DNA from: Bacillus rubiinfantis
GTDB taxonomy: Bacteria; Bacillota; Bacilli; Bacillales; Cytobacillaceae
Length of the DNA: 64,000 nt
Direction: 5' to 3'
Assembly: GCA_000752035.1 (NCBI GenBank)
Contig: CCFE01000021.1
Coordinates: 124,001 to 188,000, forward strand
The translations under genes were made by a program, and so were the position numbers. The notes beneath the pieces are model-generated. The model was not told where the DNA came from and did not search any database. It saw only the letters and a program-made list of their open reading frames with translations. Below, piece by piece: positions 33,933-42,932 of the stretch (position 1 is its first letter; every line of letters starts with the position of its first letter).

Positions 33933-35129
33933 ATGAAGTTTTTTAACTATTTCTATCAAGAAGAACTAGACCGGTACTTCTTTAAACAACCTGGGCATTT
34001 TAACAAATATTCCGAGCGGGACCTTCTCGCCTATGGCTTAGGTGCGACTCTCTATATGCCGGCTACGAGGCCGAATATTCACCAGGATATACTTTCAAAT
34101 AAACATGAAGGGTTAACTTCACTTGTCATTGATTTAGAGGATGCTGTCGGTGACGATCAACTTCAATTTGCTGAACAATTGCTCATTAATGAGCTGCAAA
34201 AACTTTATGAAGAAGTTCAAAAGGGCTTTTTAATGAATACTGATTTTCCGCTCATGTTTATTCGCATCCGAAATCTAGAGCAGCTACAACGGATAACTGA
34301 ACAGCTAGGCGAGGCATTGAGCCTGTTAACAGGTGTTGTTCTGCCCAAGTTTAATAGTGGTGATGGCGAGCAATTATTAGCAAAGGTCGCAGATGTTCAT
34401 TCCGAAGACCATCCCTTTTATGCCATGCCAATTTTGGAATCTGCAAAAGTGATTCAAAAGGAAACTAGAATTGAAGAATTGGCAGCAATTAAAGGATTGG
34501 TCGATCGTTACAAACATAATGTGCTCAATATCCGGATTGGGGCTACAGATTTTTGCGGGTTATATGGAATTCGCCGTAGTGCGGATACAACTGTTTATGA
34601 GATTGCGATTTTAAGAGATTGTATCGCTGATATCATTAATGTTTTTCAACGTCATGACAGTCCTTATGTTGTGTCTGGACCTGTATGGGAGTATTTCTCC
34701 GGGAAAAATCGAATCCTTAAACCGCAGCTGCGGCAAACCCCTTTTCGCGAACGATATGGGGATGAGGGGCTTAAGTGGCGAAAAAAATTATTGGCAGAAA
34801 ATATGGATGGGCTGATTCGCGAAGTCCTGATGGATATTGCCAATGGCATCACCGGGAAAACGATTATCCATCCATCACATATTAAGACAGTTCAAGCCTT
34901 AAATGTAGTGAGTTATGAGGAATATATTGATGCACTAACGATTATTGATGCTTCAACAGGCCAAGTTGGGGTTACGAAAAGTGAATTTGCTAATAAAATG
35001 AATGAAATTAAGCCCCATTTATATTGGGCGAAGAAAACGTTGTTAAAATCAAAGCTTTACGGGGTGCTTCATGAATCATATACAAACATTGATCTCATCA
35101 AAAAAGACGTTTACGTTTCACATACTTGA
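33933..35129 (+). CDS. HpcH/HpaI aldolase-citrate lyase family protein of Ter cluster
   Basis: A 398-residue TIM-barrel protein of the HpcH/citryl-CoA lyase superfamily. SLVIDLEDAVGDDQ supplies the acidic metal residues, and MFIRIRN, VLPKFNSGD and IRIGATDFCGLYGIRR are typical of the branch found in Ter operons. A carbon-carbon lyase reaction is predicted but its substrate is unknown. AAGGAG precedes ATG 33933. The last 59 bases are shared with the next gene in another frame. Confidence 0.85.
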   Translation: MKFFNYFYQEELDRYFFKQPGHFNKYSERDLLAYGLGATLYMPATRPNIHQDILSNKHEGLTSLVIDLEDAVGDDQLQFAEQLLINELQKLYEEVQKGFLMNTDFPLMFIRIRNLEQLQRITEQLGEALSLLTGVVLPKFNSGDGEQLLAKVADVHSEDHPFYAMPILESAKVIQKETRIEELAAIKGLVDRYKHNVLNIRIGATDFCGLYGIRRSADTTVYEIAILRDCIADIINVFQRHDSPYVVSGPVWEYFSGKNRILKPQLRQTPFRERYGDEGLKWRKKLLAENMDGLIREVLMDIANGITGKTIIHPSHIKTVQALNVVSYEEYIDALTIIDASTGQVGVTKSEFANKMNEIKPHLYWAKKTLLKSKLYGVLHESYTNIDLIKKDVYVSHT

Positions 35130-36426
35130 CGCCATTGATGTAACAATTGAAGTAAGTGAAAATCCATACGGTCTGCCAATTCATGAATTATTTACGATGG
35201 CAGCAAGAATAAATAAAAAACGATCATTTCTGTTCGTCAGCAATGTCCTGGGGAAACATATCCCGATTCATCCGAAGAAAGGATTGTTAACGGCTGCATT
35301 ATTGGCAGTCCGCTATCTAGAAAATATTAAGAACATTTCAGCCACTGAAAAAGAACAACTATTAAACGCTTTTTCAAACGGAGCAAAGTTACAAGAATGG
35401 AGACTTACCCCATTTATCCCTGCTGAGTGTCAGCCAGTAGTGATTGGTTTTGCCGAAACAGCTACGGCACTTGGTCATGGCTTCTTTTCCTGCTTTGAAA
35501 ATGCCTGCTATTTTCATACGACACGAGAAGCTATCTCCGGGTTGGACCCTGAGGTTACCTTTGAGGAAGAACATTCACATGCGACGTCACACCGTTGCTA
35601 TATTCCACTCGAGCTCATCAATCATAACCGGGAAATTATACTTGTTGATGATGAAATGACGACCGGGAAAACAGCATTAAATATTATTAAATCGATACAT
35701 TCAAAGTTTCCGCGAGAGAAGTATACAGTTGTTTCCATTCTTGATTGGCGCTCTGGAGAAGACCGAAGGCAGTTTATGAATCTGGAGCAGGAATTGGGCA
35801 TAACAATTCGTGTTGTCAGTCTATTATCAGGTTCAGTCACAGTCAACCAACGAGGAAAACTAACAGAGGAAGATAAGGCTGAAAATGCCCCGGCATCAGG
35901 GGAAATGTCAATTGAAGTACTTGATATAGGAAGTTATTTTACCTCAAGTATGTATGCTTCCATTCAAGATCCTGCACCCTTCATTCAAGAAACGGGACGG
36001 TTTGGCTTAAACAGTAAACAAAACTATCTTCTTCATCAGCAAGTATCTCAAGCTGCTGCATTTTTGTCGAAGAAACGTCAGGGACAGCGCACCCTTTGTC
36101 TCGGAAGTGGTGAATTTATGTATTTGCCAATGATCATGGCGGCGGAAATGGGTGAAGAAGTCTATTATCAATCGACGACTAGAAGTCCCATTTATATAAA
36201 GAATTGCAATGGCTATGGTGCACGCTGCCGTTTGGTCTTTCCGAACCCAGAGGATCCATCAGTAACGAACTTTGTGTATAATATTTTGCCAGGATCTTAT
36301 GATGAAATTTTTATATTTATTGAGAGAGAAGTAGACTCCGAAAATCTTCGTCCCTTCTTAGAAGAATTGAGAAAGACTGCGGTAAACTCGGTGAAACTTG
36401 TCTTTTTTTCAAAGGAACAGAGGTGA
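35071..36426 (+). CDS. Phosphoribosyltransferase with TRSP-type C-terminal domain
   Basis: A 451-residue protein of Ter clusters. The PRPP-binding loop IILVDDEMTTGKT is at residues ~190-202, preceded by EEEHSHATSHR; the C-terminal third (GRFGLNSKQNYLLHQ, TLCLGSGEFMYLPMIMA) fits the TRSP domain found with these transferases. Comparative-genomics work on Ter systems predicts that such proteins build a nucleoside-like metabolite. ATG 35071 behind GGGGTG lies inside the preceding gene (59-base overlap), and the end overlaps the next start by four bases. Confidence 0.85.
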   Translation: MNHIQTLISSKKTFTFHILDAIDVTIEVSENPYGLPIHELFTMAARINKKRSFLFVSNVLGKHIPIHPKKGLLTAALLAVRYLENIKNISATEKEQLLNAFSNGAKLQEWRLTPFIPAECQPVVIGFAETATALGHGFFSCFENACYFHTTREAISGLDPEVTFEEEHSHATSHRCYIPLELINHNREIILVDDEMTTGKTALNIIKSIHSKFPREKYTVVSILDWRSGEDRRQFMNLEQELGITIRVVSLLSGSVTVNQRGKLTEEDKAENAPASGEMSIEVLDIGSYFTSSMYASIQDPAPFIQETGRFGLNSKQNYLLHQQVSQAAAFLSKKRQGQRTLCLGSGEFMYLPMIMAAEMGEEVYYQSTTRSPIYIKNCNGYGARCRLVFPNPEDPSVTNFVYNILPGSYDEIFIFIEREVDSENLRPFLEELRKTAVNSVKLVFFSKEQR

Positions 36427-37544
36427 ACAAGTTGCAAATAACAACAGCTAATTTTGGAACATATAAACAAGAAGATGTGATTTTCCTTTTAAAGGATTTA
36501 AGCAATGTGAAATTGGAGGCTGCAACAGATACGCGCGAGCGGCAAATTCAGGCAGGCAGGCATTATAGTGAAACGTTGCCGATAGAATATCAGCCCCCAA
36601 AAGAGTATGTCGATTTATTTTGGCAAACATTACACCAGTATAAACAAAAAGTGGCATTATGTGTTGGGGTTGTTGCTGAACAAATTTATGCTGCCAAGGG
36701 CAAAGATACAATCCTAGTCTCGCTTGCCCGTGCCGGTACCCCAGCGGGAATCCTCATTAAGCGCTATTTAGCTTTTCGTTATGGGATTACTCTGCCGCAT
36801 TATAGTATATCCATTATTCGTGATCGCGGGATTGATGAGAATGCTATTAACCATATCCTATCGGAGCATCCAGAAGGAAATATTCAATTTGTAGATGGCT
36901 GGACGGGAAAAGGAGCTATTTCGATTGAGCTAACAAACGCATGTAAAGAGCTTCAACAGAAATATGGTGTTATGCTCGATGATACCCTTGCAGTCATTGC
37001 AGACCCTGGTTATTGCACAGTGTTATTTGGAACAAGAGAGGATTTTCTGATTCCAAGTGCCTGCTTGAACTCGACTGTCTCAGGGCTAATCAGCCGTACT
37101 GTTTTAAACGAACAATATATTGATAAGGAAGATTTTCACGGTGCGAAGTTTTATCGAGAATTGATATCTGAGGATGTTTCCAATCAATTTATCGATATTA
37201 TTGCCAACGAATTTCCTGTTATAACAGAAGAAGCCCGGCAAATTGCTAGACAAAGGCAGGTGGAGGAAATCTCGGCTGGTTTTCTCGGAATGACGGATGT
37301 GACCAAAATCCAACAGGAATTCTTTATTGAAAATACCCATTATATTAAACCGGGAGTGGGGGAGACAACTAGAGTCCTACTCCGCAGAGTACCCTGGAAG
37401 ATATTAATGCGGGATGTTTCCAGTCCATTCGTTCAGCATATACTTATGCTAGCGAAAGAGAAGGGTGTTGAAGTAGTAGAATACCCCGAGTTAAATTACT
37501 TGTGTTGCGGAATAATTAAATCAGTCAAGGAGCAAAGTTTATGA
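36423..37544 (+). CDS. StiP-family phosphoribosyltransferase-like protein
   Basis: A 373-residue protein of the family annotated as 'cysteine protease StiP', which others class as a phosphoribosyltransferase-like domain. Visible blocks are ATDTRERQIQAGRHYSETLPIEY, LVSLARAGTPAGILIKR, HYSISIIRDRGIDENA and CLNSTVSGLISRTVLN. I cannot decide between transferase and protease function by sequence alone. The GTG start overlaps the stop of the previous gene; TTG 36432 behind GAGGTG is an alternative. Four-base overlap with the HAD gene follows. Confidence 0.8.
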   Translation: MNKLQITTANFGTYKQEDVIFLLKDLSNVKLEAATDTRERQIQAGRHYSETLPIEYQPPKEYVDLFWQTLHQYKQKVALCVGVVAEQIYAAKGKDTILVSLARAGTPAGILIKRYLAFRYGITLPHYSISIIRDRGIDENAINHILSEHPEGNIQFVDGWTGKGAISIELTNACKELQQKYGVMLDDTLAVIADPGYCTVLFGTREDFLIPSACLNSTVSGLISRTVLNEQYIDKEDFHGAKFYRELISEDVSNQFIDIIANEFPVITEEARQIARQRQVEEISAGFLGMTDVTKIQQEFFIENTHYIKPGVGETTRVLLRRVPWKILMRDVSSPFVQHILMLAKEKGVEVVEYPELNYLCCGIIKSVKEQSL

Positions 37545-38377
37545 TCATTGCTTCTGATCTTGACCGCACATTGATGTATTCAGCTAGAGCCATGAAAGAA
37601 TTAACAGGAATAGGGGATTATGAATTAGAAGCGGTTGAAACGAAGGACAATGAGCCGGTTGGCTTTATGACGAAAACAGCGTTTGAGCAGCTAGAGTCCA
37701 TTTGTCAACAAGCATTATTTATTCCTGTTACAACGAGAACAACTGAACAATTTAATCGTTTCACGATTTTTTCAAAAGAAATCCAGCTTCCATATGCCAT
37801 CACCACCAATGGTGCCTATATCTTATATCATGGTAAGCCTTTAGGGGAATGGTCTTGTGTTATTTCAGAGGCAATGAAGAGAGGGACTGCCTCTCTTCCT
37901 GAAATGATGTCATTGCTTGCTAAGGAAGGGTATCACTTTTTGGGGCATTTGCGCCAGGTTGAGCACTTTTTTTTCTATTATACATTCACAAGTCTCCCAG
38001 CTGAGTTTGACATAATTGCTGTGGAAAAGCTAGCTTCACAATATGGCTGGAGAATTTCACTACAAGGCCGTAAACTTTATTTTATTCCAAAAGTAATTAG
38101 CAAAGGTGCCGCGCTGGAATTTATTTGTCAGCGTGAGGGAATGGAGCCAATTGCTGGAGCAGGAGATTCACTATTAGATTGGGATTTTCTCCAGCATTGC
38201 CGCCATCGTTTTGTACCAAAACATGGGGAATTGGCAAGATGGTCTAAAGATTATTGTTTTTCGATTATTGACCAAGACGGTGTCAAAGCTGGCGAGGAAA
38301 TTTTAGTGCGTTTTCGTGACTCACTCCTCCTTGAAAGGAATCTTTTTAAAGACAAACACGTACAAGCTGGAAAATAG
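37541..38377 (+). CDS. HAD-family phosphatase of Ter cluster
   Basis: A 278-residue haloacid dehalogenase hydrolase of the Cof/sucrose-phosphatase-like branch. Motif I is ASDLDRTLM (D6, D8), motif II VTTRTTEQF, then a lysine motif KVISKGAALEFI and motif IV GAGDSLLDWDF. ATG 37541 overlaps the StiP gene (ATGA). It is the last gene of the four-gene sub-operon and probably removes phosphate from the product of the transferases, an inference from context. Confidence 0.88.
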   Translation: MIIASDLDRTLMYSARAMKELTGIGDYELEAVETKDNEPVGFMTKTAFEQLESICQQALFIPVTTRTTEQFNRFTIFSKEIQLPYAITTNGAYILYHGKPLGEWSCVISEAMKRGTASLPEMMSLLAKEGYHFLGHLRQVEHFFFYYTFTSLPAEFDIIAVEKLASQYGWRISLQGRKLYFIPKVISKGAALEFICQREGMEPIAGAGDSLLDWDFLQHCRHRFVPKHGELARWSKDYCFSIIDQDGVKAGEEILVRFRDSLLLERNLFKDKHVQAGK

Positions 38378-38569
38378 ACAATAAACGAATAGGAAGAACA
38401 GAAGCGCAAGACTAATAGTTGGGATGATCGGAGAAAGCAACAGTGTGAAAATCACGCTAAAGACGAATAAATCAAGAAAAATAAATAAATCTGAAGACAT
38501 AACGTCCATTACATCTTGTATTTCTTCAGACATGACCCCTAGTTTTGCGCGTTTATATAAAAGTCTCAT
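38321..38569 (-). CDS. Possible two-helix membrane protein (82 aa), antisense to cluster
   Basis: A minus-strand frame in the 400-base gap between the two Ter sub-operons. It begins MRLLYKRAKLGVMSEEI behind AGGTGG and contains two strong hydrophobic segments (residues ~29-47 and ~52-72) with a basic end. Its last 57 bases overlap the 3' end of the HAD gene. I recognise no family. Hydrophobic profile and ribosome site support a gene; the A/T-rich composition could also yield such a frame by chance. Confidence 0.45.
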   Translation of the reverse strand: MRLLYKRAKLGVMSEEIQDVMDVMSSDLFIFLDLFVFSVIFTLLLSPIIPTISLALLFFLFVYCLFSSLYVFVFKKIPFKEE

Positions 38570-38650
38570 CTATGCCACCTACTTTTATGTGAGTATTAAA
38601 TACTATGTAGGGACAAGTAAATAGGTGAAACCAAGAAAATGACACGTTTC

Positions 38651-38677
38651 TGAAACATTTTTCGGTAATCACCCGTA
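38651..38677 (+). promoter_or_regulatory. Second ECF-type promoter, before yceG
   Basis: TGAAACATTT (38651-38660) and CGTATA starting at 38674, spacer 17 bases. TGAAACnTTT plus CGTATA is close to the sigma W consensus. The yceG start is 109 bases downstream. Confidence 0.62.
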
Positions 38678-38785
38678 TAAAAGAAATGAACCATTTAATG
38701 AACTATGGTATGATGATAAGGAATACTTTACATAATTTGCTAATGTTGACGCAAAGCTATTGTTTTAAAAGGGAAGGGGTTATGA

Positions 38786-40429
38786 ATGTATCCAACTATA
38801 AACCAATTAAACATCCGACCTGTTGCCCTATCATACGAAAATTGGCTAAAGATATTAACAAAACCAATCCCAGAGCGGCCCAATTATTCTTTAGAAAATG
38901 GCACGATTCAAATTGGTCAAGTATTAGGGGAATTCCTTGGAGTACCGATAGATGTTGATGACTACTACAATCAGCTATTTGATTATGTTTCAGCAAAAGA
39001 GTTGAATTTACATTTAATTAGTTCGGATTTGCTTAACAAACAAATTGATAACTCACATTTTCAATCGATACAAAAGGTCGTTAATATTAACCAGGAGCAA
39101 TCGTTATCAATCAATCGATTTACCGCTTTTCTTGATGGAGAAAGGCTACTGCTTAAATCAAAAGTACCCGTCCTTCATCGCAAGCTAAGAGAAGCGATGA
39201 TACTCACTTTGGAATTATTTCAAAGGCGAGAGCAAAACGGCTTACAGAATCATGAACTTAGACGAGTTCTCGTAGATGTGGTGAAGTGGTCTTACAATCA
39301 TTTAGCACCAGTATTGGACTCGGCGGATCCACAAAGAACAATGCCTAAATTCCTCTGGTATGGGGACGTAAATAAAAGTCAGCAATATTTTTTATTCTAT
39401 TTGATCCATGTCGGCTGTGACCTTGTCATATTTCATCCAGAAGCAAAGGATGTCCTGGCGGGGATAATGGAGGAACCGATCTTCATTCATTATTTTCAGC
39501 AAAAATTACCTCCTGAGCCATTTCCTACAGAGAAACGAAGTCGAAAAACGACGGTTGCATATCGTGCTTCAAAAGAAATTGAGACGATATTACATCAGGA
39601 AGGCTCAGGTCTTTACAAGTCAAGGCAGTTAAGAGACTATATACCGCTTTCGTTAACACTGAAAACAACGTATGATGAACTGTTTATCGTCGGTAAAGAA
39701 ATTGCTATGATTCGGCCTGATTTCGAGGTGAAAGATGGACTAGTGAAAATCCCGTCTATCTTTGCTAAAATTCATGGTGTCAGCAAAGATCGGAAGGAAT
39801 ATTGGGAGCGACTGCATTCCCTAAGTGAACTCCCTAATAGTTATTTAATCAGAAAACTTCCTTTTACGATACCGAGTCAAAGCGATTTTCGTTTTCACTA
39901 TCGAAATGCACATGCTCAGGATGGCAGGCTTGATATCGAAAAAGTGTTGCACTCTCATTACTGGCCGTATTCTTTTTTGCCATTAGGACTGCAAAAAGGT
40001 ATTGCCCATGCAATAAAGAGAATGTGTGAAAAGCCAAGATTAAAACCTTTGCCAACAGAAACGATGGAAGAAGTAGAGATTTTTCTGTTCACTCAGTCGA
40101 TGTTTTTACCAAAAACACTGATTCAACTGCTTGAAAGATTTGATTACTCTCAGGAAGTTCCTAAATGTATTATTTTCAACAATGAAACAACGGGGATGTT
40201 ATCAAGATCTGATGCAGCAATGATCCTGCTGTTAAATCAATTTGGCATTGATGTAGTGCTCTACAATCCTACCGGTCACAATGATATGGAGAATTATCTT
40301 GAGGAGCATTTATTTGACCATCATTGGCTTGAAGACGTTGTCTTTGATTTACCTTATAAGGAACCGACACAATCACTTTTTAAGCGTGGGTTTCTACAGG
40401 GCTTCTTAAAAAACTTAAGGGGAGATTAA
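38786..40429 (+). CDS. yceG: YceG-family protein of Ter cluster
   Basis: A 547-residue protein matching the B. subtilis YceG family (537 aa), which accompanies TelA in Bacilli. No signal peptide or membrane segment. Notable blocks are RTMPKFLWYGDVNKSQQYFLFYL, CDLVIFHPEAKD and a C-terminal NNETTGMLSRSDAAMILLLNQFGIDVVLYNPTG, which looks like an alpha/beta nucleotide-binding fold but is not assigned. GGGAAGGGG precedes ATG 38786. It is four bases before telA and follows the second ECF promoter. Function unknown. Confidence 0.88.
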   Translation: MYPTINQLNIRPVALSYENWLKILTKPIPERPNYSLENGTIQIGQVLGEFLGVPIDVDDYYNQLFDYVSAKELNLHLISSDLLNKQIDNSHFQSIQKVVNINQEQSLSINRFTAFLDGERLLLKSKVPVLHRKLREAMILTLELFQRREQNGLQNHELRRVLVDVVKWSYNHLAPVLDSADPQRTMPKFLWYGDVNKSQQYFLFYLIHVGCDLVIFHPEAKDVLAGIMEEPIFIHYFQQKLPPEPFPTEKRSRKTTVAYRASKEIETILHQEGSGLYKSRQLRDYIPLSLTLKTTYDELFIVGKEIAMIRPDFEVKDGLVKIPSIFAKIHGVSKDRKEYWERLHSLSELPNSYLIRKLPFTIPSQSDFRFHYRNAHAQDGRLDIEKVLHSHYWPYSFLPLGLQKGIAHAIKRMCEKPRLKPLPTETMEEVEIFLFTQSMFLPKTLIQLLERFDYSQEVPKCIIFNNETTGMLSRSDAAMILLLNQFGIDVVLYNPTGHNDMENYLEEHLFDHHWLEDVVFDLPYKEPTQSLFKRGFLQGFLKNLRGD

Positions 40430-40432
40430 ACA

Positions 40433-41539
40433 GTGAATCCTACACCAAATGTATCCAACAGTTTAACACCATCACCTGCAGAAGATGTGTTAACAGAAGC
40501 AAAAGTTTCTAATATTAAACTGGCACTCCGAAAGGAACCAGAAGTTCAAAATTTAGCCCGCTCTATTGATGAACGTGACCAAATTCAAGTTTTGGAGTTT
40601 GGAAAGGAACCAGCAGAGCAAATTTCGCGGTTTGCCGACCAAATACTTGGAAATATGCGAACTACAAAAGTAGAGGATTCGGGTGAATTGCTGAAGCAGC
40701 TCAGTCGAATTATGGATAAATTCGACCCGAAGGACTTTCAAAAAAGTTCTACTGGCTTTTTTGGCAAACTCTTTAAAAAAGGTGAAAAAGTAGTCGAGAA
40801 ATTATTTGGGAAATACCAAACGATGGGCTCAGAAATTGATAAGGTGTATGTAGAAATTTCAAAATACCGGCAAGAAATGGTTGATTCAACCAACATGCTT
40901 GAGGGCATGTATGAGCAAAACTATCAATATTATCTAACTCTTGAGAAATATGTTGTCGCCGGAGAGTTAAAAGTCGATGAGCTAAAAACGCAACAGCTGC
41001 CACAGCTTGAAGCACGTGCTGCATCGGGAGATCAACTTGCCTCCATGCAATTGGATTCCTTAAAAAATGCCGTTGAATTGTTGGAGCAGCGTATCTATGA
41101 TCTGGAAATGGCGAAAATGGTATCTTTGCAGACAGCTCCGCAAATTCGCATGCTGCAGCGAGGAAATACAAAGCTAATCGGGAAAATTAACTCCGCCTTT
41201 GTTACGACAATTCCGATCTTTAAAAATGGACTGATACAGGCAGTTGCGGCAAAAAGGCAAAAACTTGTAGCTGATTCGATGAGCGAGCTTGACCGTCGTA
41301 CGAATGAAATGCTGTTAAGAAACGCGCAAAATATCTCTCAGCAAAGTACCGATATTGCCAGACTTGCTGGTGGCCCAAGCATTAAGATTGAAACGATTGA
41401 AGAATCATGGAATATCATCATGAAAGGCATGCAGGAAACAAGGGCCATCGAGGAAGAGAACAAACGCTTGCGCGCCGAGGGAACACAGCGTTTAGAGCAG
41501 CTGACGCAAAACTTTAAACAGCTAAAACAAAAGCTATAA
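40433..41539 (+). CDS. yceH: Toxic anion resistance protein TelA (YceH)
   Basis: A 368-residue, almost wholly helical coiled-coil protein of the TelA/KlaA family (B. subtilis YceH 363 aa), linked to tellurite, bacteriocin and nisin tolerance. Visible are ISRFADQILGNMRTTKVEDSG, FFGKLFKKGEKVVEKLFGKY and AAKRQKLVADSMSELDRRTNEMLLRNA. GTG start at 40433 behind GGGGAG. Co-transcribed with yceG; TerD genes follow. Confidence 0.93.
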   Translation: MNPTPNVSNSLTPSPAEDVLTEAKVSNIKLALRKEPEVQNLARSIDERDQIQVLEFGKEPAEQISRFADQILGNMRTTKVEDSGELLKQLSRIMDKFDPKDFQKSSTGFFGKLFKKGEKVVEKLFGKYQTMGSEIDKVYVEISKYRQEMVDSTNMLEGMYEQNYQYYLTLEKYVVAGELKVDELKTQQLPQLEARAASGDQLASMQLDSLKNAVELLEQRIYDLEMAKMVSLQTAPQIRMLQRGNTKLIGKINSAFVTTIPIFKNGLIQAVAAKRQKLVADSMSELDRRTNEMLLRNAQNISQQSTDIARLAGGPSIKIETIEESWNIIMKGMQETRAIEEENKRLRAEGTQRLEQLTQNFKQLKQKL

Positions 41540-41570
41540 TATCGATTAAAAATTAGATGAGGTGATGGAA

Positions 41571-42182
41571 GTGGCAATTAATTTACAAAAAGGACAACGA
41601 GTTGACTTAACGAAAAGTAATCCCGGACTATCTAAAATAATGGTTGGTTTGGGCTGGGATCCTGTTCAAAACAGTGGTGGTGGAGGATTCTTCGGTTCTC
41701 TCTTTGGAGGCGGCGGTGGAGCAAATATAGATTGTGATGCCTCTGTAATTATGCTTGGTGACAATGATCGCCTGCACAGCAACAAAGATGTTATCTATTT
41801 TGGTAATTTGCGCAGTGCCAATGGCAGTATCCAGCATTCAGGAGATAATTTAACCGGAGATGGCGACGGTGACGATGAACAAATCTGGGTGGATTTAAGT
41901 AATATCCCGGCAAATATCCAGAAGCTTGTTTTTGTTGTTAATATCTATGATTGCGTTAAAAGAAAACAGCATTTTGGGATGATTAGAAACGCCTTTATTC
42001 GGATTGTGAATCCGAGCAATAACCAAGAATTGATTCATTATAATTTAACCGATAATTATAGTGGTTTAACATGTTTAATTACTGGAGAGATTTATCGTCA
42101 CGGTAATGAGTGGAAATTTGCCGCAATCGGTTCTGGCACCAATGCGGCAAGTCTCAGTGAAGTTGTAAAATCATTTAGTTAA
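41571..42182 (+). CDS. TerD-family protein with glycine-rich insert
   Basis: A 203-residue TerD paralogue. It starts MAINLQKGQRVDLTKSNPGL at GTG 41571, six bases after GAGGTG; longer starts at 41562/41565 lie inside that site. Between GLGWDPV and the acidic block a glycine/phenylalanine-rich stretch (SGGGGFFGSLFGGGGGAN) is inserted, and the usual GGHDFDLD is replaced by NIDCDAS. The later GDNLTGDGDGDDEQ block is intact. Metal binding may therefore differ from its two neighbours. Part of the yceG-telA-terD-terD operon. Confidence 0.9.
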   Translation: MAINLQKGQRVDLTKSNPGLSKIMVGLGWDPVQNSGGGGFFGSLFGGGGGANIDCDASVIMLGDNDRLHSNKDVIYFGNLRSANGSIQHSGDNLTGDGDGDDEQIWVDLSNIPANIQKLVFVVNIYDCVKRKQHFGMIRNAFIRIVNPSNNQELIHYNLTDNYSGLTCLITGEIYRHGNEWKFAAIGSGTNAASLSEVVKSFS

Positions 42183-42207
42183 AAAAAGTTTGGTACGAGG
42201 TGATTGT

Positions 42208-42786
42208 ATGGGCATCAATCTTTCAAAAGGACAAAGAATTGATTTAACAAAGACAAATCCTGGTTTAACAAAAGCGATTATTGGCTTGGGCTGGGATACC
42301 AATCGCTATCATGGTGGTCATGATTTTGATCTAGATGCATCAGCTTTTTTAACGGACCAAAATAGCCGTGTTCTCAATGATGAAGACTTCATCTTTTATA
42401 ATAATTTAGTTCATTCCTCTGGAGCAGTCGAGCATACAGGTGATAACCGGACGGGCGAAGGGGATGGCGATGACGAGCAGATTGTCATTGACTTTAGTAA
42501 GGTGCCTTCGCATGTTGAGCGGATCGCTATTACTGTAACCATACATGATGCAGAGGCGCGCAACCAAAATTTTGGCCAAGTAAGTAATGCCTTTGCCCGG
42601 GTTGTCGATGAACAAACCGGCCGCGAAATTTTACGTTTTGATCTCGGTGAAGACTTCTCTGTAGAAACAGCGGTTGTCATTTGTGAATTATATCGTCATA
42701 ATGGTGAATGGAAATTTAATGCAGTAGGAAGCGGTTTTGCTGGAGGACTTGCCTCGCTCTGCCGCAATTTTGGACTAGAAGTATAA
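42208..42786 (+). CDS. TerD-family stress protein
   Basis: A 192-residue TerD paralogue closer to the first one (32425) than to its direct neighbour: LSKGQRIDLTKTNPGLTKAII, GLGWDTNRYHGGHDFDLDASAF and GDNRTGEGDGDDEQ. ATG 42208 follows ACGAGGTGATTG. Last gene of the Ter cluster, closed by a strong terminator. Confidence 0.93.
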   Translation: MGINLSKGQRIDLTKTNPGLTKAIIGLGWDTNRYHGGHDFDLDASAFLTDQNSRVLNDEDFIFYNNLVHSSGAVEHTGDNRTGEGDGDDEQIVIDFSKVPSHVERIAITVTIHDAEARNQNFGQVSNAFARVVDEQTGREILRFDLGEDFSVETAVVICELYRHNGEWKFNAVGSGFAGGLASLCRNFGLEV

Positions 42787-42792
42787 ACCATC

Positions 42793-42824
42793 AAGCCGCC
42801 TAAGCTAAATAGGCGGCTTTTTTT
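42793..42824 (+). terminator. Intrinsic terminator closing the Ter cluster
   Basis: AAGCCGCCT and AGGCGGCTT with a nine-base loop, followed by TTTTT. Confidence 0.9.
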
Positions 42825-42932
42825 GCTATTTGAGCCAAAAACCACCTCAAATTCCTACTAATGGCCTCAATTTCTCCCAAGCTATCATGTTATAATTTCA
42901 CTTGATATAATAATAGAATAGGGGGAATGACC

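Noticed and set aside
40773..41171. 132-codon open frame antisense to telA
   Set aside because: Covers the middle of a clear TelA gene, lacks a ribosome site and resembles no protein.
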